Shown in pieces: positions 52,711 through 60,171 of a DNA stretch of 63,289 bases. The notes under the pieces were generated by a model. The model saw only the letters and a program-made list of their open reading frames with translations. It searched no databases and was not told the DNA's origin. Position numbers and translations under genes: made by a program. The DNA is from Desulforegula conservatrix Mb1Pa (GTDB taxonomy: Bacteria; Desulfobacterota; Desulfobacteria; Desulfobacterales; Desulforegulaceae): NCBI RefSeq assembly GCF_000426225.1, contig NZ_AUEY01000018.1:1-63289 (forward strand), read 5' to 3'. How positions within the stretch are numbered: position 1 is the first letter of the stretch; the number at the start of each line of letters is the position of its first letter.

Positions 52711-53142
52711 TTACATGCTTAATAGTTTGTCATTCTCCAGGACATTATATCCTGCCTTCGTAATTACCCGCACAGCCTCGTCCAGATCATCAAACCTGAA
52801 AATGATGATGGCCTGGCCAAGAATTTTTTCAACAAAAACATACATATACTCTACGTTAAGCCCTGATTTCTCTATAGAAACCAAGAGTTTGCCAAGAGCG
52901 CCCGGAGTATCGGGAATCTCGACCGCAATAACCTCGGTAATATGAACCGTGAACCCGCAGTCTTTTAATGCCTGCCTGCCTTTTTCAACGTCATTGACAA
53001 TAAGTCTGAGTATTCCAAAATCGGAAGTATCTGCAAGAGACATGGCCCGGATATTTACGGCAGCATCACCCAGGGTTGTAGTAATCTCGGCAAGCCGCCC
53101 CGACCTGTTCTCCAAAAATATTGAAAGCTGCTTTACTTTCAT
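52711..53142 (-). CDS. Tandem ACT domain protein
   Basis: A 143-residue protein from ATG 53142 (GGAGGT 5 nt upstream; a longer frame exists but has no site). There are two ACT domains: residues 1 to about 70 (QLSIFLENRSGRLAEITTTL) and about 70 to 143 (VIAVEIPDTPGALGKLLVSI). ACT proteins bind amino acids and modulate enzymes or transport. It is 13 nt upstream of livK and probably cotranscribed. This ACT, Liv and PaaK neighbourhood is a recurrent set in anaerobic delta-proteobacteria. Confidence 0.88.
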   Translation of the reverse strand: MKVKQLSIFLENRSGRLAEITTTLGDAAVNIRAMSLADTSDFGILRLIVNDVEKGRQALKDCGFTVHITEVIAVEIPDTPGALGKLLVSIEKSGLNVEYMYVFVEKILGQAIIIFRFDDLDEAVRVITKAGYNVLENDKLLSM

Positions 53143-53256
53143 CCAACCTCCAGGAAATATACTGTTCATATTGATAAAGCCGTATTCATCAGCCTGACAC
53201 CCCCTTCTTCAATACAATTATCATAAGGATTATCAGTCAGCAAAATCGGCGGCATT

Positions 53257-54294
53257 TTAAATAGGATATGGTATGCCGCGCATACCTTCTGTCTCGTCAA
53301 AACCGCACATTATATTCATATTCTGTACAGCCTGTCCAGATGCGCCCTTCACAAGATTATCGATTACTGAAACAATAATCAGGCGGCCAGTCCTTGAATC
53401 AAGCTTAAATCCTATATCACAGAAATTGGTTCCCCTGACATGCGCAACATCAGGAATATCCCCTTCCTTGCGTATCCTTACAAACGGTTTGTCTTTGTAA
53501 AAATCTGAAAGACACTCAAAAACACCGAAAGAAGTGACAGAATCCTTTGCTGCCGAATAAATGGTTGAGAGCATACCCCTTGAAATAGGCAAAAGATGCG
53601 GCACAAAAGTAATGTTCACATCATAACCGGCTTCTCTTGAAATAATCTGCTCAATTTCCGGAGAATGTCTGTGGTTTGCAACCTTATAAGCATTAAATGC
53701 CTCATTTGCCTCACAAAAATGTGCCCTCATTGAAAGGGATCGTCCAGCTCCGCTGACTCCTGATTTTGAATCTGCTATTACTGTTTCAGGAACAATGAAT
53801 CCCGCCCTTACAAGAGGAATTAGAGGCAAAAGAATACTTGTAGGATAACAGCCTGGATTGCCAACAAGATCCGCGCAGGCTATTTCCTCTTTATAAACTT
53901 CTGAAAGCCCATAAACCGCAGATTCAAGCAGATCAGGAGCAGAATGAGCCTGATAAGCCGCTTCATAAACACTTTTATCCTTAAACCTGAAATCAGCAGA
54001 CAGATCTATGATCTTTTTCCCTGCTTTTAAAATATCAGGGACCAGGCCCATGGGAAGATGATGAGGCAATGCCATAAAAACGACATCCGCAGACTCAATA
54101 ATTCTATCAAGCCTGTATTCTTCACATGTAAGATTGATCAATCCTGAAAGAGCGGGGTAAATATCTGAAAAAGCAACCCCCTGGTACTGCCTTGAGGTTA
54201 TAAGTTCAACAGTTGCATTCGGATGGGATGCAAGAATCCTCACAAGTTCCGCGCCTGTATATCCTGTGGCACCAATTATTGCGGCCTTAAGCAT
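53257..54294 (-). CDS. argC: N-acetyl-gamma-glutamyl-phosphate reductase
   Basis: A 345-residue protein of standard length. The Rossmann start is KAAIIGATGYTGAELVRILA, the catalytic Cys is in LVGNPGCYPTSILLPL, and the conserved VADSKSGVSGAGRS loop and HRHSPEIEQII follow. It reduces acetylglutamyl phosphate with NADPH in arginine synthesis. It lies upstream of the ACT-liv genes on the same strand with a 114-nt gap, so joint transcription is possible but not certain. Confidence 0.96.
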   Translation of the reverse strand: MLKAAIIGATGYTGAELVRILASHPNATVELITSRQYQGVAFSDIYPALSGLINLTCEEYRLDRIIESADVVFMALPHHLPMGLVPDILKAGKKIIDLSADFRFKDKSVYEAAYQAHSAPDLLESAVYGLSEVYKEEIACADLVGNPGCYPTSILLPLIPLVRAGFIVPETVIADSKSGVSGAGRSLSMRAHFCEANEAFNAYKVANHRHSPEIEQIISREAGYDVNITFVPHLLPISRGMLSTIYSAAKDSVTSFGVFECLSDFYKDKPFVRIRKEGDIPDVAHVRGTNFCDIGFKLDSRTGRLIIVSVIDNLVKGASGQAVQNMNIMCGFDETEGMRGIPYPI

Positions 54295-54734
54295 ATATAT
54301 AAAGTCTCCGGTTCTATTTATATAAGGTAAACCAAATCCACATTTCCCTTAAGCAACTGCCAAGCATTTATTGCAGGGATAACAAAAACATACATTAAAC
54401 ACTATGTTTAATTGCCTAAGAACTAAAACATTTCCCCAATACCTGTTATTCAATTATCTGGGAAATGATTCGGGAAGAAATGATTATCAAAGGTTACAGT
54501 GCTTTTCAAGGTTATTTGCTGCTTCATACCTGTAGCGTTACTTGTTTGGTGCTTTTGCAAAGACATAACAGTATTGCAATAAGAAAATGAGAAATAATAA
54601 TTTTGCGAAACATAAAGGCCTTTTTATTTTAATCAAGTTAATAATCTGAAAATATTAATTAAATACTCACACACAGCTAATATTATCCGCACAAATATTA
54701 TGGATAAAAAATTATTGCGATGCAAAATTTTGCC

Positions 54735-54762
54735 TTGACAATTAGATCATCGCTGCTAATAT
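54735..54762 (+). promoter_or_regulatory. Predicted sigma-70 promoter of phasin-like genes
   Basis: TTGACA (54735-54740), a 16-nt spacer and TAATAT (54757-54762), 76 nt before the first phasin-like start. The rest of 54295-54837 is AT-rich and divergent from argC; I see no gene in it. Confidence 0.6.
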
Positions 54763-54837
54763 TGTTGCCATACAGCATTAATATAACTCATCTTTAGACA
54801 AAAAAAATAATAATAAAGAATCCAGGAGGATACCGCC

Positions 54838-55140
54838 ATGATGAAAAGTTTTGAACCAGGAAAAATGGTAAAACAGGTAATTGAATTCCAGAAAACAGCT
54901 TTTGAAAACTCTTTCAGCGCCATGGTGATGATCCAGGGCCAGACTGAAAAACTTGCTGATCAGTTTATCACAAAAAACAGCCTTATCCCTGAAGAAGGCC
55001 AGAAAATAATAAATGAATGGCGTCTTTCTTTCAAAAAAGGCCGCGACGATTTCAAAAAATCTATCGATGAAAACTTCAAAAGAATGGAATCTTTCGTAGA
55101 AGAATCATCTGATTCATCAAAGTCAAAATCAGCAAAATAA
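54838..55140 (+). CDS. Phasin-like protein 1
   Basis: A 100-residue, highly helical protein with AGGAGG upstream. The pattern QVIEFQKTAFENSFSAMVMI then QGQTEKLADQFI, and a KGRDDFKKSIDENFKRMESF tail match small phasin-family proteins that coat polyhydroxyalkanoate granules or bind lipid surfaces. It shares the layout of the next gene (about 30% similar by eye), so the two look like a tandem duplication. No PHA synthase gene is in the window, so granule association is inferred. Confidence 0.7.
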   Translation: MMKSFEPGKMVKQVIEFQKTAFENSFSAMVMIQGQTEKLADQFITKNSLIPEEGQKIINEWRLSFKKGRDDFKKSIDENFKRMESFVEESSDSSKSKSAK

Positions 55141-55202
55141 TAAAATTTAAGGCTGATGGGTGATTGACTTGCGGCCGGGAGTATAAAGTGGAGGATTTTA
55201 AT

Positions 55203-55454
55203 ATGCAGCAGCCTGAATTCATGAAACTCATGATTGATTTCAATAAGACTTCATTCGAAAACACATTCAACGGTATTAAAGGCATGCAGGAGCAGACTGA
55301 GAAAATGATTCTCAGCATGATCGAAAAGCAGCCTGCACTGCCAGAACCAGTAAAAAAATCTGTTCTCGACTGGGTTGACACTATGAAAAAGAGCCGCGAA
55401 GAATTCAAAGCAACGATGGACAGCAACTATAAAAAACTCAAAGAGTTTTTTTAA
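55203..55454 (+). CDS. Phasin-like protein 2
   Basis: An 83-residue protein starting MQQPEFMKLMIDFNKTSFEN, with GGAGG about 8 nt upstream. It is collinear with protein 1: a FNKTSFENTFNGIKGMQEQT helix, a PEPVKKSVLDWVDTMKKSRE middle, and an EFKATMDSNYKKLKEFF end. It is probably in one transcript with the first gene (62-nt gap) and followed by a terminator. A lipid or polymer surface role is inferred. Confidence 0.7.
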   Translation: MQQPEFMKLMIDFNKTSFENTFNGIKGMQEQTEKMILSMIEKQPALPEPVKKSVLDWVDTMKKSREEFKATMDSNYKKLKEFF

Positions 55455-55527
55455 TGCCGAGTTGATTGAATAATTACCCTCTCTTTCAGTTTTAACGATC
55501 AGTCAAAAAAATTATAAAGCAATACTA

Positions 55528-55568
55528 CGGCGGCCTGCTTTTTATTAAAAGCGTCCGCCGTTGTTTTT
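55528..55568 (+). terminator. Intrinsic terminator after phasin-like gene 2
   Basis: CGGCGG (55528-55533) pairs with CCGCCG (55555-55560), with an inner GCTTTT/AAAAGC pairing and a TTGTTTTT tail. It separates the first two phasin-like genes from the third. Confidence 0.75.
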
Positions 55569-55598
55569 CAAACCTTAATAAGACTATGAGGCCATTTA

Positions 55599-56135
55599 AT
55601 GGATAAAAATATGTGGGACAACTACTTCAAGTTCATGAAACCTGAAACAGCCAGCTCAAACGAAATAAATGCATGGCTCCAGAACACAATGCATTATATG
55701 GATGATTTCATGACTTTTTCAAAAAAAGTCTGTGAAATGAAGGCAACACCTGACGATATAATGCTACTCTGGGAAAACTCGTCAAAAAAAATTCAGGGGT
55801 CTATGTCAGACTGTATGAAGATGTTCGGAATGGCTGACAATTCTGAATCTGAAGAAACAGAGAAAAAGCTTGCCGCAGCTAATAAAACGATTGAAGACCA
55901 GAAGAAAAAGATAAAGGATCAGGACAAAGATATTTCTGCGCAAAAAAAAGAAGCGGATAAACTGAATCAGCTTCTTGCAGATAAAGACAAAGAAATATCA
56001 GCCCAGAAAAAAGACGTCGATAAGCTCAATCAGCTTCTTGCAGACCAGAAAAAAGAAATATCAAAACTTCAGCAGACCATAGCATCTCTGGAAGCAGCAG
56101 CAGTAAAAGCTGCGACCCCAAAAACCAACCAGTAA
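55599..56135 (+). CDS. Phasin/PhaE-like protein with C-terminal coiled coil
   Basis: A 178-residue protein. Residues 1 to 85 resemble short phasin- or PhaE-like helices (WDNYFKFMKPE, INAWLQNTMHYMDDFMTF). Residues about 90 to 165 are a coiled coil containing a near-exact 21-residue (three-heptad) duplication of AQKKEADKLNQLLADKDKEIS, and an Ala-rich end follows. PhaE subunits activate class III PHA synthases, but PhaC is not nearby. A scaffold or granule-surface role is the best guess. GAGG lies 8 nt before the start. Confidence 0.6.
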   Translation: MDKNMWDNYFKFMKPETASSNEINAWLQNTMHYMDDFMTFSKKVCEMKATPDDIMLLWENSSKKIQGSMSDCMKMFGMADNSESEETEKKLAAANKTIEDQKKKIKDQDKDISAQKKEADKLNQLLADKDKEISAQKKDVDKLNQLLADQKKEISKLQQTIASLEAAAVKAATPKTNQ

Positions 56136-56234
56136 ACCATCAAAAAACCGGGCCGGTTTATAGAGACAATAACAAACTGTCAAAATAAAACGGCCTGAAT
56201 TTTTCTTATCTCAATTCTTAAAAAACATCATCAT

Positions 56235-56371
56235 TGACAAGGTCGCAAAAAAGCAAGATCCCCGTCATTCCGGCGAAGGCCGGAATCCAGAAGTGGCTGA
56301 AACTACAAAGATGCCTGATCAAGACCGGCATGATGCCGACGCCTTTTTCTGACTTTTTGAGGCTTCATCAT
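56235..56371 (+). repeat. Dispersed repeat family 1, copy 10
   Basis: GACAAGGTCGCAAAAAAGCA left end, GTCATTCCGGCGAAGGCCGG and AGACCGGCATGATGCCG inner arms, GACTTTTTGAGGCTTCATCA right end. It lies between the third phasin-like gene and the convergent NifX-like gene and ends two bases before that gene's stop. Confidence 0.82.
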
Positions 56372-56373
56372 AA

Positions 56374-56754
56374 TTAATGAGCGCAGCCACCTTCATGGTC
56401 ATGACCGGAACATACAAAACCAGGCATGAATTCCATGAGTGAGTTTGATCTGAAAAGCTCAAGATTTTTTAAAACTGTTCCGCCTTCTGATCTGAAAACC
56501 TTAATTCCAAGGGATCTTAGACCATTCAGTGCCCCCTGACCAATGCCACCTGAAACAACTGCGTCCACTTTATTTCCGCCTAGGGCTTTCATTGGATTGC
56601 ATTTATTATGTGCATGGCCAAGATCATTATTGCCTATTTCTTCAAAGGAACCTGATTCAGAATCAACAACTATGAATTTTTCTGCAGAACCGAAGTGCCC
56701 GAAGACTTCGCTGTTCAAATCTGAACCTGAGTTAACCGGGAATGCAATTTTCAT
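56374..56754 (-). CDS. NifX/NafY-type Fe-Mo cofactor-binding domain protein
   Basis: A 126-residue protein of the dinitrogenase iron-molybdenum cofactor family: MKIAFPVNSGSDLNSEVFGH, SAEKFIVVDSE, AVVSGGIGQGALNGLRSLGI, and a C-terminal CSGHDHEGGCAH metal-binding tail. Such stand-alone proteins bind metal clusters, and many exist outside nitrogen-fixation loci. No nif gene is visible here. The His/Cys tail suggests iron or nickel binding. Confidence 0.83.
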   Translation of the reverse strand: MKIAFPVNSGSDLNSEVFGHFGSAEKFIVVDSESGSFEEIGNNDLGHAHNKCNPMKALGGNKVDAVVSGGIGQGALNGLRSLGIKVFRSEGGTVLKNLELFRSNSLMEFMPGFVCSGHDHEGGCAH

Positions 56755-56809
56755 TTAAAGAATCCTTTTATCAGCTTTCTTCTAAAATCAATGTTTGTCT
56801 TGAAAAAGG

Positions 56810-57298
56810 CTATGCGCCGCAGCACTTCTTGTATTTTTTGCCGCTGCCGCAAGGACAAGGCTCGTTTCTTCCCACTTTTGCAACTTCTCTTTTAAACTGC
56901 TTTGGAATAACGGGTTTCCCGTCAAGAAAATACCAAATACCGTTTGCTTTTTCAAAAAGAGCAAGTTCATGGTGGGATTCTTTTTTATCCTTTTTTGCAT
57001 AATGGGCCAGAAATTCAATCTGACCTTTATCATCGCCTGCGCCGCCAAGATTGACATCAAGAATTTCAAGATTCAGCCAGTCTGATTTCTCGGCCCATTT
57101 TCTTGTTCCTTCAGAGTCATAATGGGCTCTCTGGCTAGGGTGAGTTGTGGCATAGAGATACTCAAGCTCAACCTTGGTATATGCAGTATATCTTGATCTT
57201 AAAAGCTCTTCTGCTGTTGCGGCCTTTCTCTGATCCTGAATAAGCGGTTCGCAGCACTCTGTGTATCCTTTTCCTGAACCGCATGGACAAATTTCCAT
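56810..57298 (-). CDS. YchJ-like SEC-C domain protein
   Basis: A 162-residue protein. An N-terminal SEC-C motif ([13 protein letters not shown]) and a C-terminal one ([13 protein letters not shown]) flank the YchJ NTF2-like core with [20 protein letters not shown] and the [20 protein letters not shown] strand. SEC-C zinc motifs bind SecB or ribosomal partners. The function of YchJ itself is not established. It is followed downstream by the NifX-like gene (56-nt gap). Confidence 0.88.
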   Translation of the reverse strand: MEICPCGSGKGYTECCEPLIQDQRKAATAEELLRSRYTAYTKVELEYLYATTHPSQRAHYDSEGTRKWAEKSDWLNLEILDVNLGGAGDDKGQIEFLAHYAKKDKKESHHELALFEKANGIWYFLDGKPVIPKQFKREVAKVGRNEPCPCGSGKKYKKCCGA

Positions 57299-57390
57299 CT
57301 TTCTGCTCCTTAAAATAGAGATTAATCAAAGCCAAAAAACAAAAGCATGTTTTTTTTATTAGATTGGCGTTTAATTTTCAAGTTTCAAAA

Positions 57391-58284
57391 TCATAAATCA
57401 TATGGGGTAAGACTCTCATACCCGCCTTCAGTTACTACAACCGTCTGCTCGAACTGTGCGGACAGAGACCCGTCCTTGGTTTTTGCAGTCCATTGATCCC
57501 TTAAAACGTAAAGATCATGTCCGCCAATATTTATCATTGGCTCGACAGTAAAAACCATACCAGGCACAAGTGGAGTCCCGGTTCCTTTTCTGCCGTAATG
57601 CATAATCTGGGGTGATTCATGGAAATCATAACCTATTCCGTGACCGACGTATTCACGCACGACAGAACACCCTTGTCCCTCGGCATAAACCTGGATGGCG
57701 TTTCCGATATCACCTGTGGTACTTCCGGGCCTGACGACCGAAAGCCCTCTTTTGAGACTTTCCCTTGCCACATTGACTATCTTAACCGCATCAGGTTCAG
57801 GAGTTCCTACGAAGTATGTAATATTGGCATCAGCATAATATCCGTCAAGGATAGTTGTTACATCCACATTTACTATATCACCGTCTTTAAGAATATAATC
57901 TCCTGGAATACCGTGACAGATCACATCATTTACAGACACACATACACTTTTAGGGAAGCCGCGGTAATTTAAAGGTGCGGGTTTCCCTCCATTTTTTACA
58001 GTGAACTCATGAACTATGGTGTTTATTTCATCCGTAACCATTCCAGGTCTGAGCTGAGACTCTACAAGTCTCTGGGTTTCCATTACAAGAATCCCGGCTT
58101 TCCGAATACCTTCAATGGCCTTTTCATCTTTAAGTTTTATGCCGTATTTTCTTGCATAAAGAAGCTTAAGATCAACAACAGGTGCCACTCTGGTCTTGCC
58201 GGAAAGACAACATTTTTTGTATTTGAGGCCACTTCCGCATGGGCAGTCATCATTCCTACCAGGTTTCTCCGAATTATTCTGCAA
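57391..58284 (-). CDS. map: Type I methionine aminopeptidase with N-terminal SEC-C motif
   Basis: A 297-residue protein. A SEC-C knuckle (DDCPCGSGLKYKKCC) spans about 10 to 27. The peptidase domain starts near residue 55, with metal ligands in TTILDGYYADANITYF (two Asp), GHGIGYDFHESP (His), VFTVEPMINIG (Glu) and QFEQTVVV (Glu). It removes N-terminal Met from new proteins at the ribosome, where the SEC-C extension may aid docking. It is divergent from the APH-like kinase gene. Confidence 0.95.
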   Translation of the reverse strand: MQNNSEKPGRNDDCPCGSGLKYKKCCLSGKTRVAPVVDLKLLYARKYGIKLKDEKAIEGIRKAGILVMETQRLVESQLRPGMVTDEINTIVHEFTVKNGGKPAPLNYRGFPKSVCVSVNDVICHGIPGDYILKDGDIVNVDVTTILDGYYADANITYFVGTPEPDAVKIVNVARESLKRGLSVVRPGSTTGDIGNAIQVYAEGQGCSVVREYVGHGIGYDFHESPQIMHYGRKGTGTPLVPGMVFTVEPMINIGGHDLYVLRDQWTAKTKDGSLSAQFEQTVVVTEGGYESLTPYDL

Positions 58285-58380
58285 GGCCAGTCTCTCCTTT
58301 TTAACTTTGTTTTTTTCAAAATTTTTATTACCTATATCAGCATTACAACTAAAACAATAAAAAAGCAGCCAATAAAAGCC

Positions 58381-59358
58381 ATGATGTACAACATCGAATC
58401 TAAATTACCTATGGTATCAGACAAGTTTTCTATTTCCATGAAAAGGCAGAGACCTGACAAGGAAATATCAGGAAGCCCTGAAAGAACTGACTTCAGATGT
58501 GTGATCGAATCAGATGACGGAGGCCTGTTTCTCATTGAATGCTTTGATCTGTCAAAGAGCAAAAGAAAACAGATCATAGCCGAAACAATTAACAGACTAA
58601 ACATCCACGGCCTTAAAAAAACAATCCCATACGAAAAATCATTGGACGGAAGTTTTCTTTTTACCGAAAGCGGTTTAGTGTGGCAAATATGCAGATTTAT
58701 TGAATCAGATAATATCGTCAGGCCTGACTATATTTTTCTACCTGAAATAGGCGCGGTGTTTGCTGACTTCATAATTGATCTAAACAGGATCAGCAGAAAA
58801 ATTGACCTGAACAGCGCAGATCTTCCATTTTTTTCAATCAAAAAATACATAGTTTCAATATTCAGTCAGATTAACACACATAACCCGGAAATTATTCCCG
58901 GTATAAAGCCTGTATATGACTTCCTCAAAGCCGAATTTTTCGAAAAGCACTGTTTGCTTAAGGAAGGATTCTGCCACGGCGACATTCATCCCATGAATGC
59001 AATATGGAAAAACAATGAAATTATCGCGGTGATTGACTGGGAGTTCATGGGAATCAAACCAGAAATATATGACCTTGCAAATCTTCTTGGGTGCATTGGG
59101 ATAGAAGATCCTAATGCGCTTGGCGGGAACCTTGTAAATGAGTTGATAGGAAAGCTCAAGAAATCTGGTATTTATGGGAATGAATCCTGGGACATTCTTA
59201 TTGAATTTGTCATTGCCGTCAGATTCGGATGGCTTTCTGAATGGTTAAGAAAAAAAGATACGGAAATGATTCATCTTGAAACAGATTTCATGAATCTGCT
59301 TTTGAATTATAGCAAAGACATAAAATCACACTGGAACACAATCAGAGGAGAAAACTAA
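58381..59358 (+). CDS. APH/choline-kinase-like phosphotransferase
   Basis: A 325-residue protein from ATG 58381. The frame is open further back (to 58009), but that part overlaps map antisense; 58384 and 58411 are alternative starts, and no good ribosome-binding site decides. The kinase catalytic loop is CHGDIHPMNAIW and the metal site is VIDWEFMGIKPEIYDLANLL. It phosphorylates a small hydroxyl-bearing substrate; choline, sugars and antibiotics are all possible. Its stop overlaps the start of the DJ-1-like gene (TAATG). Confidence 0.78.
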   Translation: MMYNIESKLPMVSDKFSISMKRQRPDKEISGSPERTDFRCVIESDDGGLFLIECFDLSKSKRKQIIAETINRLNIHGLKKTIPYEKSLDGSFLFTESGLVWQICRFIESDNIVRPDYIFLPEIGAVFADFIIDLNRISRKIDLNSADLPFFSIKKYIVSIFSQINTHNPEIIPGIKPVYDFLKAEFFEKHCLLKEGFCHGDIHPMNAIWKNNEIIAVIDWEFMGIKPEIYDLANLLGCIGIEDPNALGGNLVNELIGKLKKSGIYGNESWDILIEFVIAVRFGWLSEWLRKKDTEMIHLETDFMNLLLNYSKDIKSHWNTIRGEN

Positions 59359-59879
59359 TGGATCTTACAGGCAAAAAAGTGATTATTCTTGTAGAGCAGC
59401 AGTTCAATGATCATGAGTTCTGGTACCCTTATTACAGAATGCTTGAGGCAGGCGCCGGCGTGACCATTGTCGGCTCAGGCACAGCCATCGATTATAAGGG
59501 CAAGGATGGCACACAGACCAAATCGGACAAATCAGCCGACCAGATCAATCCTTCTGACTTTGACGCCATAATCATCCCAGGCGGATTCGCCCCTGATTTC
59601 ATGAGAAGAAACAAAGCCATGGTAAATCTTGTAAAAATCATGTCAGAAAGCGGAAAAACCGTTGCAGCAATCTGTCACGCAGGCTGGATGCTGGCTTCGG
59701 CAAAAATTCTTAAAGGGAAAAAAGCAACATCATTTTTTGCCATAAGAGATGACATGGAGAATGCAGGAGCAATATGGATGGATGAAGAAGTCGTAATTGA
59801 CGGAAAACTTGTAACAAGCAGAACTCCGGCTGACCTTCCCGCATTCATGAAAGCTGTGCTTAAATCAATCTCCGCATAA
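59358..59879 (+). CDS. DJ-1/PfpI family protein
   Basis: A 173-residue protein. The nucleophilic Cys is in AAICHAGWMLASA (about 105 to 117) with a preceding IIPGGFAPDFMRRN glycine loop and Glu in the N-terminal strand (VEQQFNDHEFWYP). Family roles include glyoxalase III, deglycase and peptidase. ATG overlaps the kinase stop, so translation is coupled; the pairing with a kinase suggests a metabolic repair or small-molecule role, but no substrate can be named. Confidence 0.88.
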   Translation: MDLTGKKVIILVEQQFNDHEFWYPYYRMLEAGAGVTIVGSGTAIDYKGKDGTQTKSDKSADQINPSDFDAIIIPGGFAPDFMRRNKAMVNLVKIMSESGKTVAAICHAGWMLASAKILKGKKATSFFAIRDDMENAGAIWMDEEVVIDGKLVTSRTPADLPAFMKAVLKSISA

Positions 59880-59889
59880 TTTCTCCTAA

Positions 59890-59917
59890 GGTGCTCAAGC
59901 CGGAAGGCTTGTGCACC
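59890..59917 (+). repeat. 28-bp hairpin unit, host copy
   Basis: GGTGCTCAAGCC, GGAA loop, GGCTTGTGCACC. Compared with the prophage unit at 433-460 (reverse strand), a G-C pair has become A-T, a compensated change that keeps the stem. It begins 11 nt after the DJ-1-like stop codon. Confidence 0.6.
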
Positions 59918-59924
59918 AGAGTGT

Positions 59925-60062
59925 GTGCCTTGTATGGTTAAATTGCAGTAAAAAAAGGCCAATTCGTAGATCGTATTAGAGCGGCCTTTGCTCGTAATCC
60001 GACATTGATCCGAATGCAGGCGGGTCGCTTTTTGAAAAAAGCTCCGCAAAAACTTTTCGGTT
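59925..60062 (+). repeat. Dispersed repeat family 2, long-arm copy
   Basis: GCCTTGTATGGTTAAATTGC, AATTCGTAGATCGTATTAGA, CTTTGCTCGTAATCCGACAT and GCGGGTCGCTTTTTGAAAAA in the same order as at 12153-12287. It fills the gap before rtcB; no gene is seen. Confidence 0.65.
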
Positions 60063-60171
60063 ATAAGACAAGGTACATACAAATATTTCCGCCCTATGCA
60101 TAAACATGGCAAATTTCCATTTCAGGAAGTATATTTGAGAAAAGACTGAAACTTAATTTCTCAGGTGACTT

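Noticed and set aside
58009-58380. N-terminal extension of the APH-like kinase
   Set aside because: The extra 124 codons are antisense to the methionine aminopeptidase gene and have no kinase features.
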